This document shows positions 7,616 through 15,897 of a stretch of DNA of 64,000 bases, piece by piece. The position numbers and the translations under genes are program-made. How positions within the stretch are numbered: position 1 is the stretch's first letter; every line of letters begins with the position of its first letter. Under the pieces are notes generated by a model. The model did no database searches. It was not told the DNA's origin and saw only the letters and a program-made list of their open reading frames with translations. The DNA is taken from NCBI GenBank assembly GCA_045575975.1, contig JAZNFO010000034.1, forward strand, positions 1 to 64,000. The letters are read 5' to 3'. Source of the DNA: RGIG8709 sp045575975 (GTDB lineage Bacteria > Bacillota > Clostridia > Monoglobales > Monoglobaceae).

Positions 7616-8325
7616 TAGTAAACGCCTTTTTGACTGAAATAATATCCAACGCCTCGTTTTGTTATAATGAAAACAGGCTCCGAGGGGTTGTCCTCGATTT
7701 TTTCTCTTAAGCGTCTTATGGTAACATCAACAGTTCTCACATCGCCGTAGTATTCATAATCCCACACACTTTCCAAAAGACTTTGTCTTGAAAAGATTTT
7801 GTTTGGCTGGGATGCTAAAAATTTAATAAGGTCAAATTCTCTTATAGTAAGGTCAACAAGCTCATTATTTTTGTAAAGCTCGTATCTGTCTGAATCAATT
7901 TTGAAACAGCCCACTTCAAGAATTTCGCTCTTTTCGGAAGTGTCATTTTCTAAAGCGGGTTGAGCCTGGCGTCTCATATTCGCCTTAATTCTTGCCATAA
8001 GCTCACGAACGGAAAAAGGCTTTGTCATATAGTCATCTGCTCCAAGCTCAAGGCCAAGCACCTTGTCAACCTCTTCCTCACGGGCGGTGAGCATAATAAT
8101 GGGCACAGATGAAAATTCGCGGATTTTTCTGCAGACAGAAAATCCGTCAAGCTTGGGAAGCATAACATCAAGCAAAATAAGGTCAGGCTCAATGGTTTGT
8201 GCTTTATAAACAGCATCTTCCCCGTCATATGCCTCAAAAACAATATAATTTTCCTTTTGAAGATTTATTCTAAGTATATCAACAATAGGTCTTTCATCAT
8301 CAACAACAAGTATTTTTTTACTCAT
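7615..8325 (-). CDS. walR: WalR-type OmpR/PhoB response regulator
   Basis: 236 aa. The receiver domain (1-120) has the acidic pocket D9/D10, phospho-acceptor D53 (LLDVMLP), T80 and K102. The C-terminal winged helix (about 135-232) ends RRLREKIEDNPSEP then RGVGYYF, very like WalR (YycF), the essential regulator of peptidoglycan hydrolases. A GGAG ribosome site precedes the ATG. No histidine kinase gene follows; rlmH does, so the kinase must be elsewhere or the regulator is an orphan. The adjacent M23 peptidase gene carries a matching WalR box. A PhoP/PhoB-type paralogue cannot be fully excluded. Confidence 0.85.
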   Translation of the reverse strand: MSKKILVVDDERPIVDILRINLQKENYIVFEAYDGEDAVYKAQTIEPDLILLDVMLPKLDGFSVCRKIREFSSVPIIMLTAREEEVDKVLGLELGADDYMTKPFSVRELMARIKANMRRQAQPALENDTSEKSEILEVGCFKIDSDRYELYKNNELVDLTIREFDLIKFLASQPNKIFSRQSLLESVWDYEYYGDVRTVDVTIRRLREKIEDNPSEPVFIITKRGVGYYFSQKGVY

Positions 8326-8340
8326 TTTTCATTCTCCTTT

Positions 8341-8500
8341 TGCCGAAAGCGGGCAACCCGAACTCTAATTTTCAAGAGGCGGATTTTCGCCTTCGCTTTG
8401 TTAAAAGCCTCGGCAATCCGCAAGGATTACCTGCGTTTTTGCCTTGCTAAGCCAAAAATCATCACTCTGAAAATCAGGTTAAGGTTATCCGCATTCGCCA
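8341..8500 (+). repeat. Element A copy 4
   Basis: About 160 bp between the M23 peptidase and walR, both on the - strand; the element itself is in + orientation. The ends TGCCGAA and TTCGCCA are complementary except for one position. Its central hairpin (from 8412) has GGCAATCC-GCAA-GGATTACC, with a shortened loop. Confidence 0.8.
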
Positions 8501-8548
8501 ACGTCGAACCCCGACAACCAAGAAAATAATTTTCAGAGAATGAATTCT

Positions 8549-9967
8549 CTAATAAGAAACAAATTTAAGTGGGTCGCAGAAAGCTCCGTTTTTCTTCACT
8601 TCAAAGTGAAGATGTGTTCCAGTAACTCTGCCCGAGTTCCCCATTTTTGCAATTTGCTCGCCTTTTTTAACTCTGTCCCCCACCTTCTTTGAAAGGGTTG
8701 AACAGTGAGCATATGCGGTCTGATAACCGTTTTCGTGATTTATAATAATATAATTTCCGTATCCGTCTTCCCAGCCAGCGAAGGTAATAACCCCGCCGTC
8801 TGCTGCCTTAATGGGGGTGTTATATGCACCCTGAATATCAATTCCCGTGTGGGTTCTTCCCCAGCGGGAGCCGTATCTTGAAGAAAGGCTTCCAACTGTT
8901 GGCTTTAAGAATGTGCCCGAGCCTGTTGTGAGGGGGCGTTTTTTTGTTCCCACTCTTTTTATCTGGGTAACGGGTTTTGTGATTTCCTCAATTTTCAGGG
9001 ATTTTCTGTCTGTTTCCTCCCCGTTAATCTTGGTAACCTCGTCTGTCAGCTTTTCTTTTCCCATAACACCTGCCTGCTGAATGGCACTTGTGTTTTCATA
9101 AAGAGTAGCATCCTTTAAAAGCTCTTCCTCAAAAGGAATATCCTTTGTGTAGGTCTCTTTTGTAACTGTGCGGACAGAAAGTATCGGTGCGTTTTCTTCA
9201 ACCTTTAAAACATCCCCTGCTTTTATATTTTCTGAAAGCTGGGTGTTAAGAGCAAGAAGTCTTTCAACGCTCAATGCGTGAGCATTTGCAATATTCCAGA
9301 GAGTGTCATCTTCTTTAACAACATAATCTGCCTCTTTTTTATTGTTTTCACCTGCAAGGATTAAAAGAGCCTCTTTCTTTGTTTTTGAAAGGCTGATGTG
9401 GTGATATGCCTCTTTAACATCAACCCTTTCAATAAATTCTGCCTTGCAGCTTCCGTCAAGCTTAATTCCCGCTAAGGCTTCCTTGTGGGTGATTAAAATA
9501 TCCTCTGCGGCCTCCTTGCTTTCAACTGCAAAAACAGGCTCGCCCTCAATGTAAACTCCAAGAGATTTTGTCATATAATCAATGTTTGCAAAAAGATTCT
9601 GCTTGATATGGTCAATATCAGAAAGGCTTTTCCCCGAAACAAGGCGTCTTGAGAAAACAGGCTCTCTTTTGTAGGAAATATCCTCTCCCACATATTTTTT
9701 AAGGTCCTCCTCAACGGAAGAGATAGCATCATATGCAACCTTTTCATCAATAACAAGACCAACCTCTTCCCCGTCAATAATAACCTCATAGCCAATTCTG
9801 AGCTGGAAAATGTTGGTTATAGCGATAAAAAGTATAAGAGCCAGAGCTGATACGATATATTTAAAGTTTTTTCTAAAAAAGTCTTCAAAAGGAACTCTTT
9901 CCAAAACGGTTTTCACTTTGCTTGATTTGTTTTTTATATAACTCAAAATGTTTTCTAATGAAAACAA
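8549..9967 (-). CDS. Membrane-anchored LysM-G5-M23 peptidoglycan endopeptidase
   Basis: 472 aa. The N-terminus is cytoplasmic, with a transmembrane helix at about 36-54 (VSALALILFIAITNIF). A LysM domain lies at about 213-257 (YVVKEDDTLWNIANAHALS), a G5-like stretch at about 260-345 and an M23 (lysostaphin-type) domain at about 350-470. The Zn ligands are visible as HTGID and HLHFEV, with AYAHC between. It probably cuts peptide cross-links during growth or sporulation. The start is a TTG with AAGGAGTGG 5 nt upstream; the next ATG would remove the transmembrane helix. The promoter has a WalR box against its -35, so WalR activation is likely. Confidence 0.9.
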   Translation of the reverse strand: MFSLENILSYIKNKSSKVKTVLERVPFEDFFRKNFKYIVSALALILFIAITNIFQLRIGYEVIIDGEEVGLVIDEKVAYDAISSVEEDLKKYVGEDISYKREPVFSRRLVSGKSLSDIDHIKQNLFANIDYMTKSLGVYIEGEPVFAVESKEAAEDILITHKEALAGIKLDGSCKAEFIERVDVKEAYHHISLSKTKKEALLILAGENNKKEADYVVKEDDTLWNIANAHALSVERLLALNTQLSENIKAGDVLKVEENAPILSVRTVTKETYTKDIPFEEELLKDATLYENTSAIQQAGVMGKEKLTDEVTKINGEETDRKSLKIEEITKPVTQIKRVGTKKRPLTTGSGTFLKPTVGSLSSRYGSRWGRTHTGIDIQGAYNTPIKAADGGVITFAGWEDGYGNYIIINHENGYQTAYAHCSTLSKKVGDRVKKGEQIAKMGNSGRVTGTHLHFEVKKNGAFCDPLKFVSY

Positions 9968-10009
9968 AAAACCACTCCTTCCATATGTAAATATAGTCTC
10001 TATCTTAAC

Positions 10010-10038
10010 ATCATAATATGAAAATTTTATTAAAACAA
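10010..10038 (-). promoter_or_regulatory. SigA promoter of the M23 peptidase gene
   Basis: On the - strand: TTGTTT (10033-10038), a 17-bp spacer and TATGAT (10010-10015), about 43 nt upstream of the TTG start. Confidence 0.7.
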
Positions 10039-10039
10039 T

Positions 10040-10056
10040 ATTACAATTATATTACA
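10040..10056 (-). promoter_or_regulatory. Predicted WalR binding site
   Basis: On the - strand: TGTAAT-N5-TGTAAT, an exact match to the published WalR consensus TGTWAH-N5-TGTWAH. It lies one base upstream of the -35 hexamer of the M23 peptidase promoter, where an OmpR-family activator would contact RNA polymerase. walR itself is the next gene downstream of the peptidase. Confidence 0.75.
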
Positions 10057-10134
10057 ACTTATGATTGTACTACATTTTCACAAAAAAATCAAGCCATTTT
10101 TAAAGAAAAAAAGGGGAAATAAAGTCGAATTATA

Positions 10135-10164
10135 TTGACATTGTGAAAGCACAAAGGTTATAAT
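10135..10164 (+). promoter_or_regulatory. SigA promoter of SpoIID-like gene
   Basis: TTGACA (10135-10140), an 18-bp spacer and TATAAT (10159-10164), a consensus vegetative promoter 78 nt before the probable start codon. Confidence 0.8.
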
Positions 10165-10173
10165 AGAATGGGT

Positions 10174-10199
10174 GTACCCTACGGGGTGCTGTAGGGTAC
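10174..10199 (+). repeat. GTAG-type palindrome in 5' leader
   Basis: GTACCCTAC-N8-GTAGGGTAC forms a 9-bp perfect stem beginning about 10 nt after the -10 box of the SpoIID-like gene, so it would be in the mRNA leader. Its right arm begins GTAGGG like the REP hairpins elsewhere in the window. Confidence 0.6.
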
Positions 10200-10241
10200 G
10201 ATGCCCACCTCGTCCCGAATGAAGAATGAATGGAGAAGAGT

Positions 10242-11648
10242 ATGAAAAAGTTTATGCTTATTTTAATATCGGCTTTGGTTTTCCTATGCGGAGAAAGTGT
10301 TTTCGCAGAAGATGCCCTTGTTAAGATTGGTCTTTTTTATTCTTCCTCTGCAAGGAGTGAATATTCACTTTCCTCAGATGACAAGCTTTATATAGCATCA
10401 GAGGGGGAGGAGCTTTTCTCTCTTGATGTTTATGATATAACCGTAAAAAGAGGCATTTTTGAAGAGGCGGATACACCCCTTTATGAAACAGGCTCAGCAG
10501 ATAAAGGGGATGAATGTGTTAAGCTTTATTCAAAAGACGGAACACTTCTTTATGTTTCAGAAAGCAAAGCGGAGGTTTTTTCCTACGGGGGCAGGGTTAA
10601 AATAACTGCCGTTGCCACTAAGGAATACAGAGGGGGAATGATTTTTTCCCTTTCGGATGATGAAAAGATAAACTGCATAAACTATGTTGACACGGAAGAA
10701 TATTTATATAGCGTAATTTCAAGGGAAATGTCCCCCACATGGCCTGTGGAAGCCTTAAAGGCTCAGGCGGTTTGTGCCAGAAATTATGCAGAAAGAAACA
10801 AACAAAAGCACAAGGCATATGGCTTTGACCTTTGCGACTCGGTTTGCTGTCAGGCATACGGGGGAACTTCTGCAGAGGCGGAAGGCTCATATGCACCCGT
10901 TGACGAAACGGCGGGAATGCTCCTTTATTATGAAGACGAAATCGCTCAGGTGTTCTACAGCTCCTCAATGGGGCCCACCACCGAGGATGTGAAATATGTG
11001 TGGGGGTCGGAGTTTCCTTATCTTACAAGTGTTGATAACCCTTATGAAGACTATGAAAATGTTTATAACGGAAAATGGGAAAAAACCCTCACAAAAAAAA
11101 GAGCCACCGAGATTATGGAATCAAAGGGTTATGATGTGGGAAATGTAACAGAGATTAAGGTTCTTGAAAATTCTCCATCGGGAAGAGTTATAAAGCTTCT
11201 TGTTAAAGGTGACAGAGGCGAGAAAATATTTGAAAGAGAAAGCTGCCGTATTGTGTTCAGCGAGGTTACATTAAGCCAGCTTTATACCATTTCAGGCGGC
11301 GGCGGAGGAAAGCTCCCCACAGCTTATACCCTTGGGGCAGATATAAAAAGGCAGGATGTTCTCCGTGATAGCGGAGAGCTTAAAGGCAAAAAGGTTTTAA
11401 CGGATAAAGGGGAAATAACCCTTGGTGAAAGCTTTTATGCTATTGGTGCAGAGGGAATAAAAGAATTCCTTATGGAAAGCACAGGAAGTGCTGATGCCTA
11501 CACATTTTCAGGCTATGGCTGGGGCCACGGCATAGGAATGAGCCAGTACGGGGCAAAAGGAATGGCAGAGGCAGGCTTTAGTTTTGAAGAAATCCTTACC
11601 CACTATTTTACTGGAACCGAAATCAGGCATACCGGACTCTCATTTTAA
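10242..11648 (+). CDS. SpoIID/LytB-domain secreted protein
   Basis: 468 aa from the ATG at 10242, which has GGAG 6 nt upstream; an ATG at 10230 is less well placed. Signal peptide at about 1-22 (KKFMLILISALVFLCG). The SpoIID domain starts near residue 145: EYLYSVISREMSPTWPVEALKAQ with the catalytic-type Glu, and ends GWGHGIGMSQYGAKGMAEAG. SpoIID-family proteins are lytic transglycosylases acting on denuded glycan. The vegetative-type promoter and long N-terminal extension suggest a role beyond engulfment; the true spoIID-like gene is at 27201-28166. The last 11-12 codons lie in element A copy 5. Confidence 0.85.
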   Translation: MKKFMLILISALVFLCGESVFAEDALVKIGLFYSSSARSEYSLSSDDKLYIASEGEELFSLDVYDITVKRGIFEEADTPLYETGSADKGDECVKLYSKDGTLLYVSESKAEVFSYGGRVKITAVATKEYRGGMIFSLSDDEKINCINYVDTEEYLYSVISREMSPTWPVEALKAQAVCARNYAERNKQKHKAYGFDLCDSVCCQAYGGTSAEAEGSYAPVDETAGMLLYYEDEIAQVFYSSSMGPTTEDVKYVWGSEFPYLTSVDNPYEDYENVYNGKWEKTLTKKRATEIMESKGYDVGNVTEIKVLENSPSGRVIKLLVKGDRGEKIFERESCRIVFSEVTLSQLYTISGGGGGKLPTAYTLGADIKRQDVLRDSGELKGKKVLTDKGEITLGESFYAIGAEGIKEFLMESTGSADAYTFSGYGWGHGIGMSQYGAKGMAEAGFSFEEILTHYFTGTEIRHTGLSF

Positions 11649-11775
11649 GAGGCTGATTTTCGCCCTTGCTTCGAAAAAATACTCGGCAATCCACAAAGGA
11701 TTACCTGCGTTTTTTCTTGCAATATTCAAAAATCATCTCCCTGAAAATCAGGTCAGGTACACCTTCATTCGGTTC
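11614..11775 (+). repeat. Element A copy 5
   Basis: 162 bp with ends GAACCGAA and TTCGGTTC, perfect 8-bp complements. The left end lies inside the SpoIID-like gene and supplies its final codons and TAA. The central hairpin is at 11685. Confidence 0.85.
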
Positions 11776-11869
11776 TGACCGAAAGCAGGGAAAAGTGAAG
11801 AAATTTAAAACAAAAATATAAAGATAACGGTGTTTTTTGTGAAAAAACGATAAATTTTATCCCCTTAAC

Positions 11870-11897
11870 TTGCATTTTTCTAAAAATGCGGTATAAT
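11870..11897 (+). promoter_or_regulatory. Promoter of AAA ATPase gene
   Basis: TTGCAT (11870-11875), a 16-bp spacer and TATAAT (11892-11897), 33 nt before the ATG. The spacer and -35 overlap a small inverted repeat (TGCATTTTT/AAAAATGCG). Confidence 0.6.
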
Positions 11898-11930
11898 ATA
11901 TAATAGGTTATACAAAGAGGTGGGTTTTTA

Positions 11931-13154
11931 ATGGGCAAGATTTTTATGCGCGAGGAGTACCTGAGGAGAATTCGCGGTTTTTATCACAGTGATATAATAA
12001 AAGTTGTAACAGGAATCAGAAGATGCGGAAAATCTTTCTTTTTGCTTTCTGTTATAGAGGATTTGAAGAAAAACGGTGTTTCGGACAGTGATATTATTAA
12101 TATAAACCTTGATAAAAGAGGCTTCAAAAAAATCAAAACAGCAGAAAAATTAGAAGAGGTAATTGACGGATTTATAACCGATGATGAAAAAAAATACATT
12201 TTTATTGATGAAATACAAAATGTCACGGGATTTGAAGAGGTTATAAACGGTTACAGAGAAGAGGGACACTCTGTTTTTATCACAGGATCTAATTCCTATC
12301 TCTTAAGCGGTGAACTTGTAACTAAGCTTACGGGGCGTTATGTGGAAATAGAAATGTTTCCGCTGACATTTTATGAATATCTGGAAATGAAAAAATTTTT
12401 AGGCAAGGAAATATGTTCCAATACAACAGAGGAATTTACAGCTTACATTAGGGACGGGGGGTTTCCAAAGTCTCTGGAGTTTGATAATATTGATGACAGA
12501 AATTTATATGTGCAAAGTGTTATCACCCAAATATTTGAAAAGGATATAGCAAAAAATAAGAAGATAAGAAACCGCACGGCTTTTGAAAAAGTGCAATCCT
12601 TTGTTATAAACAACTTTGGAGCCACCATAAGTGTATCTAATATAGTTGAATATTTAAAGAGTGAAAATATAGCTGTGAAAGAAAACACTGTACACAGATA
12701 TATTGAGATGCTTGAAAATGCAAAAATAATATATAAATGTCCCCGATTTGATTTGAAATCAAAAAAAGCATTGAAAACAGAGCAAAAGTATTATCTGGCT
12801 GATTTGAGTATTTATTATTCAGGCAATGTGGATGGCAGAATAAACTATGGGCCTGTTCTTGAAAATATTTTGTTTTGTTATTTAAAAACCAAAGGATATA
12901 AAATCAGCGTGGGCAAAATAGGGAATCTGGAATGTGATTTTATAGTCAGAAAAAATATTGATGACTATTTTTATATTCAGGTTTCTATGACAATTTCAGA
13001 GGAGACTGCAGAAGAAAGAGAATACAAGCCATTTTCTAAAATAAGAGATAACTATCCCAAATATTTATTTACTTTGGACACTTTGCTTCAAAGGCGGGAT
13101 GGGATACTGCATTTGAATATGGTTGATTTTATAGAAAACAACAAAGCATTGTAG
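11931..13154 (+). CDS. AAA_14/DUF4143 family ATPase
   Basis: 407 aa. The Walker A P-loop is GIRRCGKS (28-35), Walker B is IFIDEIQ near residue 90, and the sensor-like ITGSNSYLL follows. The C-terminal half is a DUF4143-type winged helix plus nuclease-like region (LECDFIV, then FYIQVSMTI, resembling the D...QV motif of PD-(D/E)XK folds). These proteins are common, scattered and horizontally moved in gut Firmicutes and Bacteroidetes. Their biological role is unknown. It has its own promoter and an AGAGGTG ribosome site, and is flanked by repeats on both sides, consistent with an accessory gene. Confidence 0.85.
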   Translation: MGKIFMREEYLRRIRGFYHSDIIKVVTGIRRCGKSFFLLSVIEDLKKNGVSDSDIININLDKRGFKKIKTAEKLEEVIDGFITDDEKKYIFIDEIQNVTGFEEVINGYREEGHSVFITGSNSYLLSGELVTKLTGRYVEIEMFPLTFYEYLEMKKFLGKEICSNTTEEFTAYIRDGGFPKSLEFDNIDDRNLYVQSVITQIFEKDIAKNKKIRNRTAFEKVQSFVINNFGATISVSNIVEYLKSENIAVKENTVHRYIEMLENAKIIYKCPRFDLKSKKALKTEQKYYLADLSIYYSGNVDGRINYGPVLENILFCYLKTKGYKISVGKIGNLECDFIVRKNIDDYFYIQVSMTISEETAEEREYKPFSKIRDNYPKYLFTLDTLLQRRDGILHLNMVDFIENNKAL

Positions 13155-13386
13155 GGACCGGTCGTCAGAGCAAAGTCCGCTTTGCTCCAGCCTTTTTAGA
13201 AAAAAGCTGTGCGCCTGCTTCCTTGCTCTTCCTCATCACAAAAAACCAGAGGTTTTTTGTGATGTATTAGGGACTCCGCTACGGGGGTGTAGGGGGCGGC
13301 GTCCTCGACGGTCCGTGCAGGGAAAAGTGAAGAGGGAATAGGTGACGGGCGTAGCCCGTCTGTAGGGAACGGATTTATCCGTTCCG
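13151..13386 (+). repeat. Cluster of REP-like hairpins before queA
   Basis: The 257 bp between the ATPase and queA are almost entirely palindromes. GTAG at 13151 is followed by GAGCAAAG-TCCG-CTTTGCTC (13168-13187). CATCACAAAAAACC-AGA-GGTTTTTTGTGATG is a perfect 14-bp stem (13234-13264). A GTAG-headed unit lies at 13289-13315. GACGGGC-GTA-GCCCGTC occupies 13344-13360. GTAG at 13362 heads GGAACGGAT-TT-ATCCGTTCC (13366-13385). A 16-bp match (GCAGGGAAAAGTGAAG) to the sequence just right of element A copy 5 lies near 13317. No protein gene was seen here. Confidence 0.7.
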
Positions 13387-13411
13387 CATAACACAAGAAA
13401 AGAGATAAATT

Positions 13412-14434
13412 ATGACTACAAAAGATTTTTATTATGATTTGCCACAGGAAAAAATTGCACAGACTCCACTTGAAGACAGAAGTGCATCAAAGCTTATGGT
13501 TCTTTCAAGAAAGGATAACACCATAACTCACAAGCGTTTTTCGGATATAATCGATTATCTTAATGAGGGCGATTTGCTTGTTATGAACAACACAAGGGTT
13601 ATTCCCGCAAGGCTTTACGGGGTGAAAGAGGGAACAGGAGGGAAAATTGAGTTCTTGCTCCTGAAACGAATTGAGCTTGATGTGTGGGAGGTTATTTTAA
13701 AGCCCGGCAGACGGGCAAGACGCGGTGCAAGATTCAGCTTTGGCGACGGACTTTTAAAGGCGGAGATTATCGAAGAGAAAGAAGACGGCGGAAGATATGT
13801 TAAGTTTTTCTATGATGGCATATGGGAGGAAATCCTTGATAGACTAGGAGAGGCGCCTCTTCCCCCATATATAAAGGAAAAGCTTACGGACAGAGAAAGA
13901 TACCAGACCGTTTATTCAAAAATTGAGGGCAGTGCTGCCGCACCAACGGCGGGACTTCATTTCACCAATGAGCTTATTGAAAAAATAAAGGCAAAAGGTG
14001 TGAATATTGCCTTTGTAACACTTCATGTGGGACTTGGAACATTCCGCCCCGTGTCTGTTGACAATGTGGAAGAGCATATTATGCATTCGGAATATTATGA
14101 GCTTTCCCCCGAAACTGCAGATATTATAAACAAAACCAAAGAAAGCGGAAAAAGGGTTATAGCCGTTGGCACAACCTCGGTGAGGACTCTTGAAACCTGC
14201 GGAGATAATGGCAGAGTCAGGTCAGGAAGCGGTGAAACGAAAATTTTTATCTACCCGGGCTATAAATTTAAAGTGGTGGATGCACTTATCACAAATTTCC
14301 ACCTGCCCGAGTCAACACTTTTAATGCTGGTTTCTGCTCTTTATGATAAGGAAAATATTATGCGGGCATATAAAGAGGCGGTTGACTGTGATTACAGATT
14401 TTTCAGCTTCGGAGACGCAATGTTCATCCAGTGA
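13412..14434 (+). CDS. queA: S-adenosylmethionine:tRNA ribosyltransferase-isomerase QueA
   Basis: 340 aa, full length. QueA transfers and isomerises the ribosyl moiety of SAM onto preQ1 at position 34 of tRNA, giving epoxyqueuosine. Signatures are YDLPQEKIAQTPLEDR at the N-terminus, LLVMNNTRVIPARLYG (about 53-68), EGSAAAPTAGLHFT (about 171-184) and NFHLPESTLLMLVSALY near the C-terminus. It is followed 57 nt later by tgt, the preceding enzyme of queuosine synthesis, giving a standard queA-tgt pair. A GAAAAGAGA ribosome site precedes the ATG. The upstream region is a block of REP hairpins, so the promoter is not obvious. Confidence 0.96.
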   Translation: MTTKDFYYDLPQEKIAQTPLEDRSASKLMVLSRKDNTITHKRFSDIIDYLNEGDLLVMNNTRVIPARLYGVKEGTGGKIEFLLLKRIELDVWEVILKPGRRARRGARFSFGDGLLKAEIIEEKEDGGRYVKFFYDGIWEEILDRLGEAPLPPYIKEKLTDRERYQTVYSKIEGSAAAPTAGLHFTNELIEKIKAKGVNIAFVTLHVGLGTFRPVSVDNVEEHIMHSEYYELSPETADIINKTKESGKRVIAVGTTSVRTLETCGDNGRVRSGSGETKIFIYPGYKFKVVDALITNFHLPESTLLMLVSALYDKENIMRAYKEAVDCDYRFFSFGDAMFIQ

Positions 14435-14491
14435 TTTCATCACTGAATGAACAAGGTAATAAGAAATAGTGAAGAGGTAAGGAAAAAAACT

Positions 14492-15628
14492 ATGTTTAAA
14501 ATAATAAAAAAATCAGGAAATGCAAGGCTTGGTGAGTTCACCACCGTTCACGGGGTTATAAAAACTCCCGTGTTTATGAATGTTGGCACTTGTGCTGCCA
14601 TAAAGGGGGGACTGGATGCCTTTGACCTTGAGTCAGTTGGCTGTCAGGTGGAGCTTTCAAACACCTATCATCTGCATCTTCGTCCGGGAGATAAGGTGGT
14701 AAAAGCGCTTGGAGGTCTTCACAAGATGATGAATTGGCATAGACCAATACTTACAGATAGCGGAGGCTTTCAAGTTTTTTCTCTTGCGGGACTCAGAAAA
14801 ATCACCGAAGAGGGTGTTAGCTTTCAGTCTCATATAGACGGGCATCATATTTTTATGGGGCCTGAGGAGAGTATGCAGATTCAGTCAAACCTTGGCTCAA
14901 CAATTGCAATGGCATTTGATGAATGTGTTGAAAACCCTTGTGAAAAGGATTATGCAAAAATGTCGATGGAAAGAACAGCCAGATGGCTTGAAAGATGCAA
15001 AACCGAAATGGCAAGGCTTAACTCTCTTGAGGACACCATAAACAAAAATCAGATGCTTTTCGGCATAAATCAGGGCTGTGTTTATAACGACCTCAGAGTT
15101 GAGCATATGAAAATTATCCGTGAAATGGACCTTGACGGCTATGCAATCGGCGGACTTGCAGTTGGTGAGCCAACCGAGGTTATGTATGATGTTTTAGACC
15201 ATGTTGTGCCTTTTGCACCGGTAGATAAGCCAAGATATTTAATGGGCGTTGGAACACCCCTTAATATAATCGAGGGTGTTCACAGAGGAATTGACTTTTT
15301 TGACTGTGTTATGCCAAGCAGAAATGCAAGACACGGCACACTTTTCACATCAGAGGGAATTGTGAATATAAACAACAAAAAGTATGAAACAGATTCATCT
15401 CCCCTTGATAAAAACTGCACCTGCCACACCTGCCGGAACTTCTCAAAAGGCTATTTAAGACATCTTTTCAAGGCGGGGGAAATCTTAGCACTTCGTCTTG
15501 CGGTTATTCATAATATGCATTTTTATAATAATTTAGTGAAAGAAATAAGAGAAGCTCTTGAAAATGATACATTCGAGACATATCGCAAAGAAAAAACAGA
15601 AATATTAGGTCGAAAAGTAATGAGTTAA
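14492..15628 (+). CDS. tgt: tRNA-guanine transglycosylase
   Basis: 378 aa from the ATG at 14492 (GAGGTAAGGA upstream); an upstream in-frame ATG at 14447 gives a 15-residue extension unlike the family. It exchanges G34 for preQ1 in GUN-anticodon tRNAs. Visible are the substrate-binding DSGGFQVFSLA, the GYAIGGLAVGEP loop, the nucleophile-region DCVMPSRNARHG and the Zn site CTCHTC with a downstream His. The final six or so codons and TAA belong to element A copy 6, so the C-terminal tail is element-encoded; the Zn domain and last helix are intact and the enzyme is probably active. Confidence 0.96.
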   Translation: MFKIIKKSGNARLGEFTTVHGVIKTPVFMNVGTCAAIKGGLDAFDLESVGCQVELSNTYHLHLRPGDKVVKALGGLHKMMNWHRPILTDSGGFQVFSLAGLRKITEEGVSFQSHIDGHHIFMGPEESMQIQSNLGSTIAMAFDECVENPCEKDYAKMSMERTARWLERCKTEMARLNSLEDTINKNQMLFGINQGCVYNDLRVEHMKIIREMDLDGYAIGGLAVGEPTEVMYDVLDHVVPFAPVDKPRYLMGVGTPLNIIEGVHRGIDFFDCVMPSRNARHGTLFTSEGIVNINNKKYETDSSPLDKNCTCHTCRNFSKGYLRHLFKAGEILALRLAVIHNMHFYNNLVKEIREALENDTFETYRKEKTEILGRKVMS

Positions 15629-15769
15629 ATCCTGTTTTTCAGCAGTTGATTTTTGCCCTTGCTTCAGTAAAAGCCTCGGCAATCCACAAAGGATTACCTG
15701 CGTTTTTACTTTGCAAAAATCAAAAATCACCATTCTGAAAAACAGACCGAACTCATCACATTCCGACCT
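15607..15769 (+). repeat. Element A copy 6
   Basis: 163 bp with ends AGGTCG and CGACCT, a perfect 6-bp pair differing from the ends of other copies. It overlaps the last codons of tgt. The central hairpin is at 15678. The stem flanking it reads GTAAAAG and TTTTTAC, matching by compensation the GAAAAAA/TTTTTTC version in copies 5 and 7. Confidence 0.85.
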
Positions 15770-15790
15770 TGGTCAAAGAATTTATGTGTT

Positions 15791-15854
15791 ACGGAATGCA
15801 TAAATGCATTCCCTACAGGTGTGATGAGCGTAGGGAACGGATTTATCCGTTCCG
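15791..15854 (+). repeat. REPIN: two opposed GTAG REP hairpins
   Basis: Two head-to-head REPs. The left is inverted (GTAG on the - strand at 15816-15813, then the palindrome GGAATGCAT-TT-ATGCATTCC). The right is on the + strand (GTAG at 15830, then GGAACGGAT-TT-ATCCGTTCC, 15834-15853). The right unit is the same sequence as the REP at 13362-13385. Inverted REP pairs are the mobile form attributed to RAYT transposases, and one RAYT gene lies at 29423. Confidence 0.8.
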
Positions 15855-15897
15855 TAGGTTGCAAACAATTTAAAAAAATATGAATACGGGATAAAAA

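Noticed and set aside
11584..11778. + strand ORF with a YSAIHKGLP segment, repeated at 23374
   Set aside because: Translation of element A copies 5 and 7; no ribosome site, overlaps real gene ends.
13196..13396. 66-codon - strand ORF before queA
   Set aside because: It is made entirely of REP hairpin sequence, has no ribosome site and no protein-like composition.
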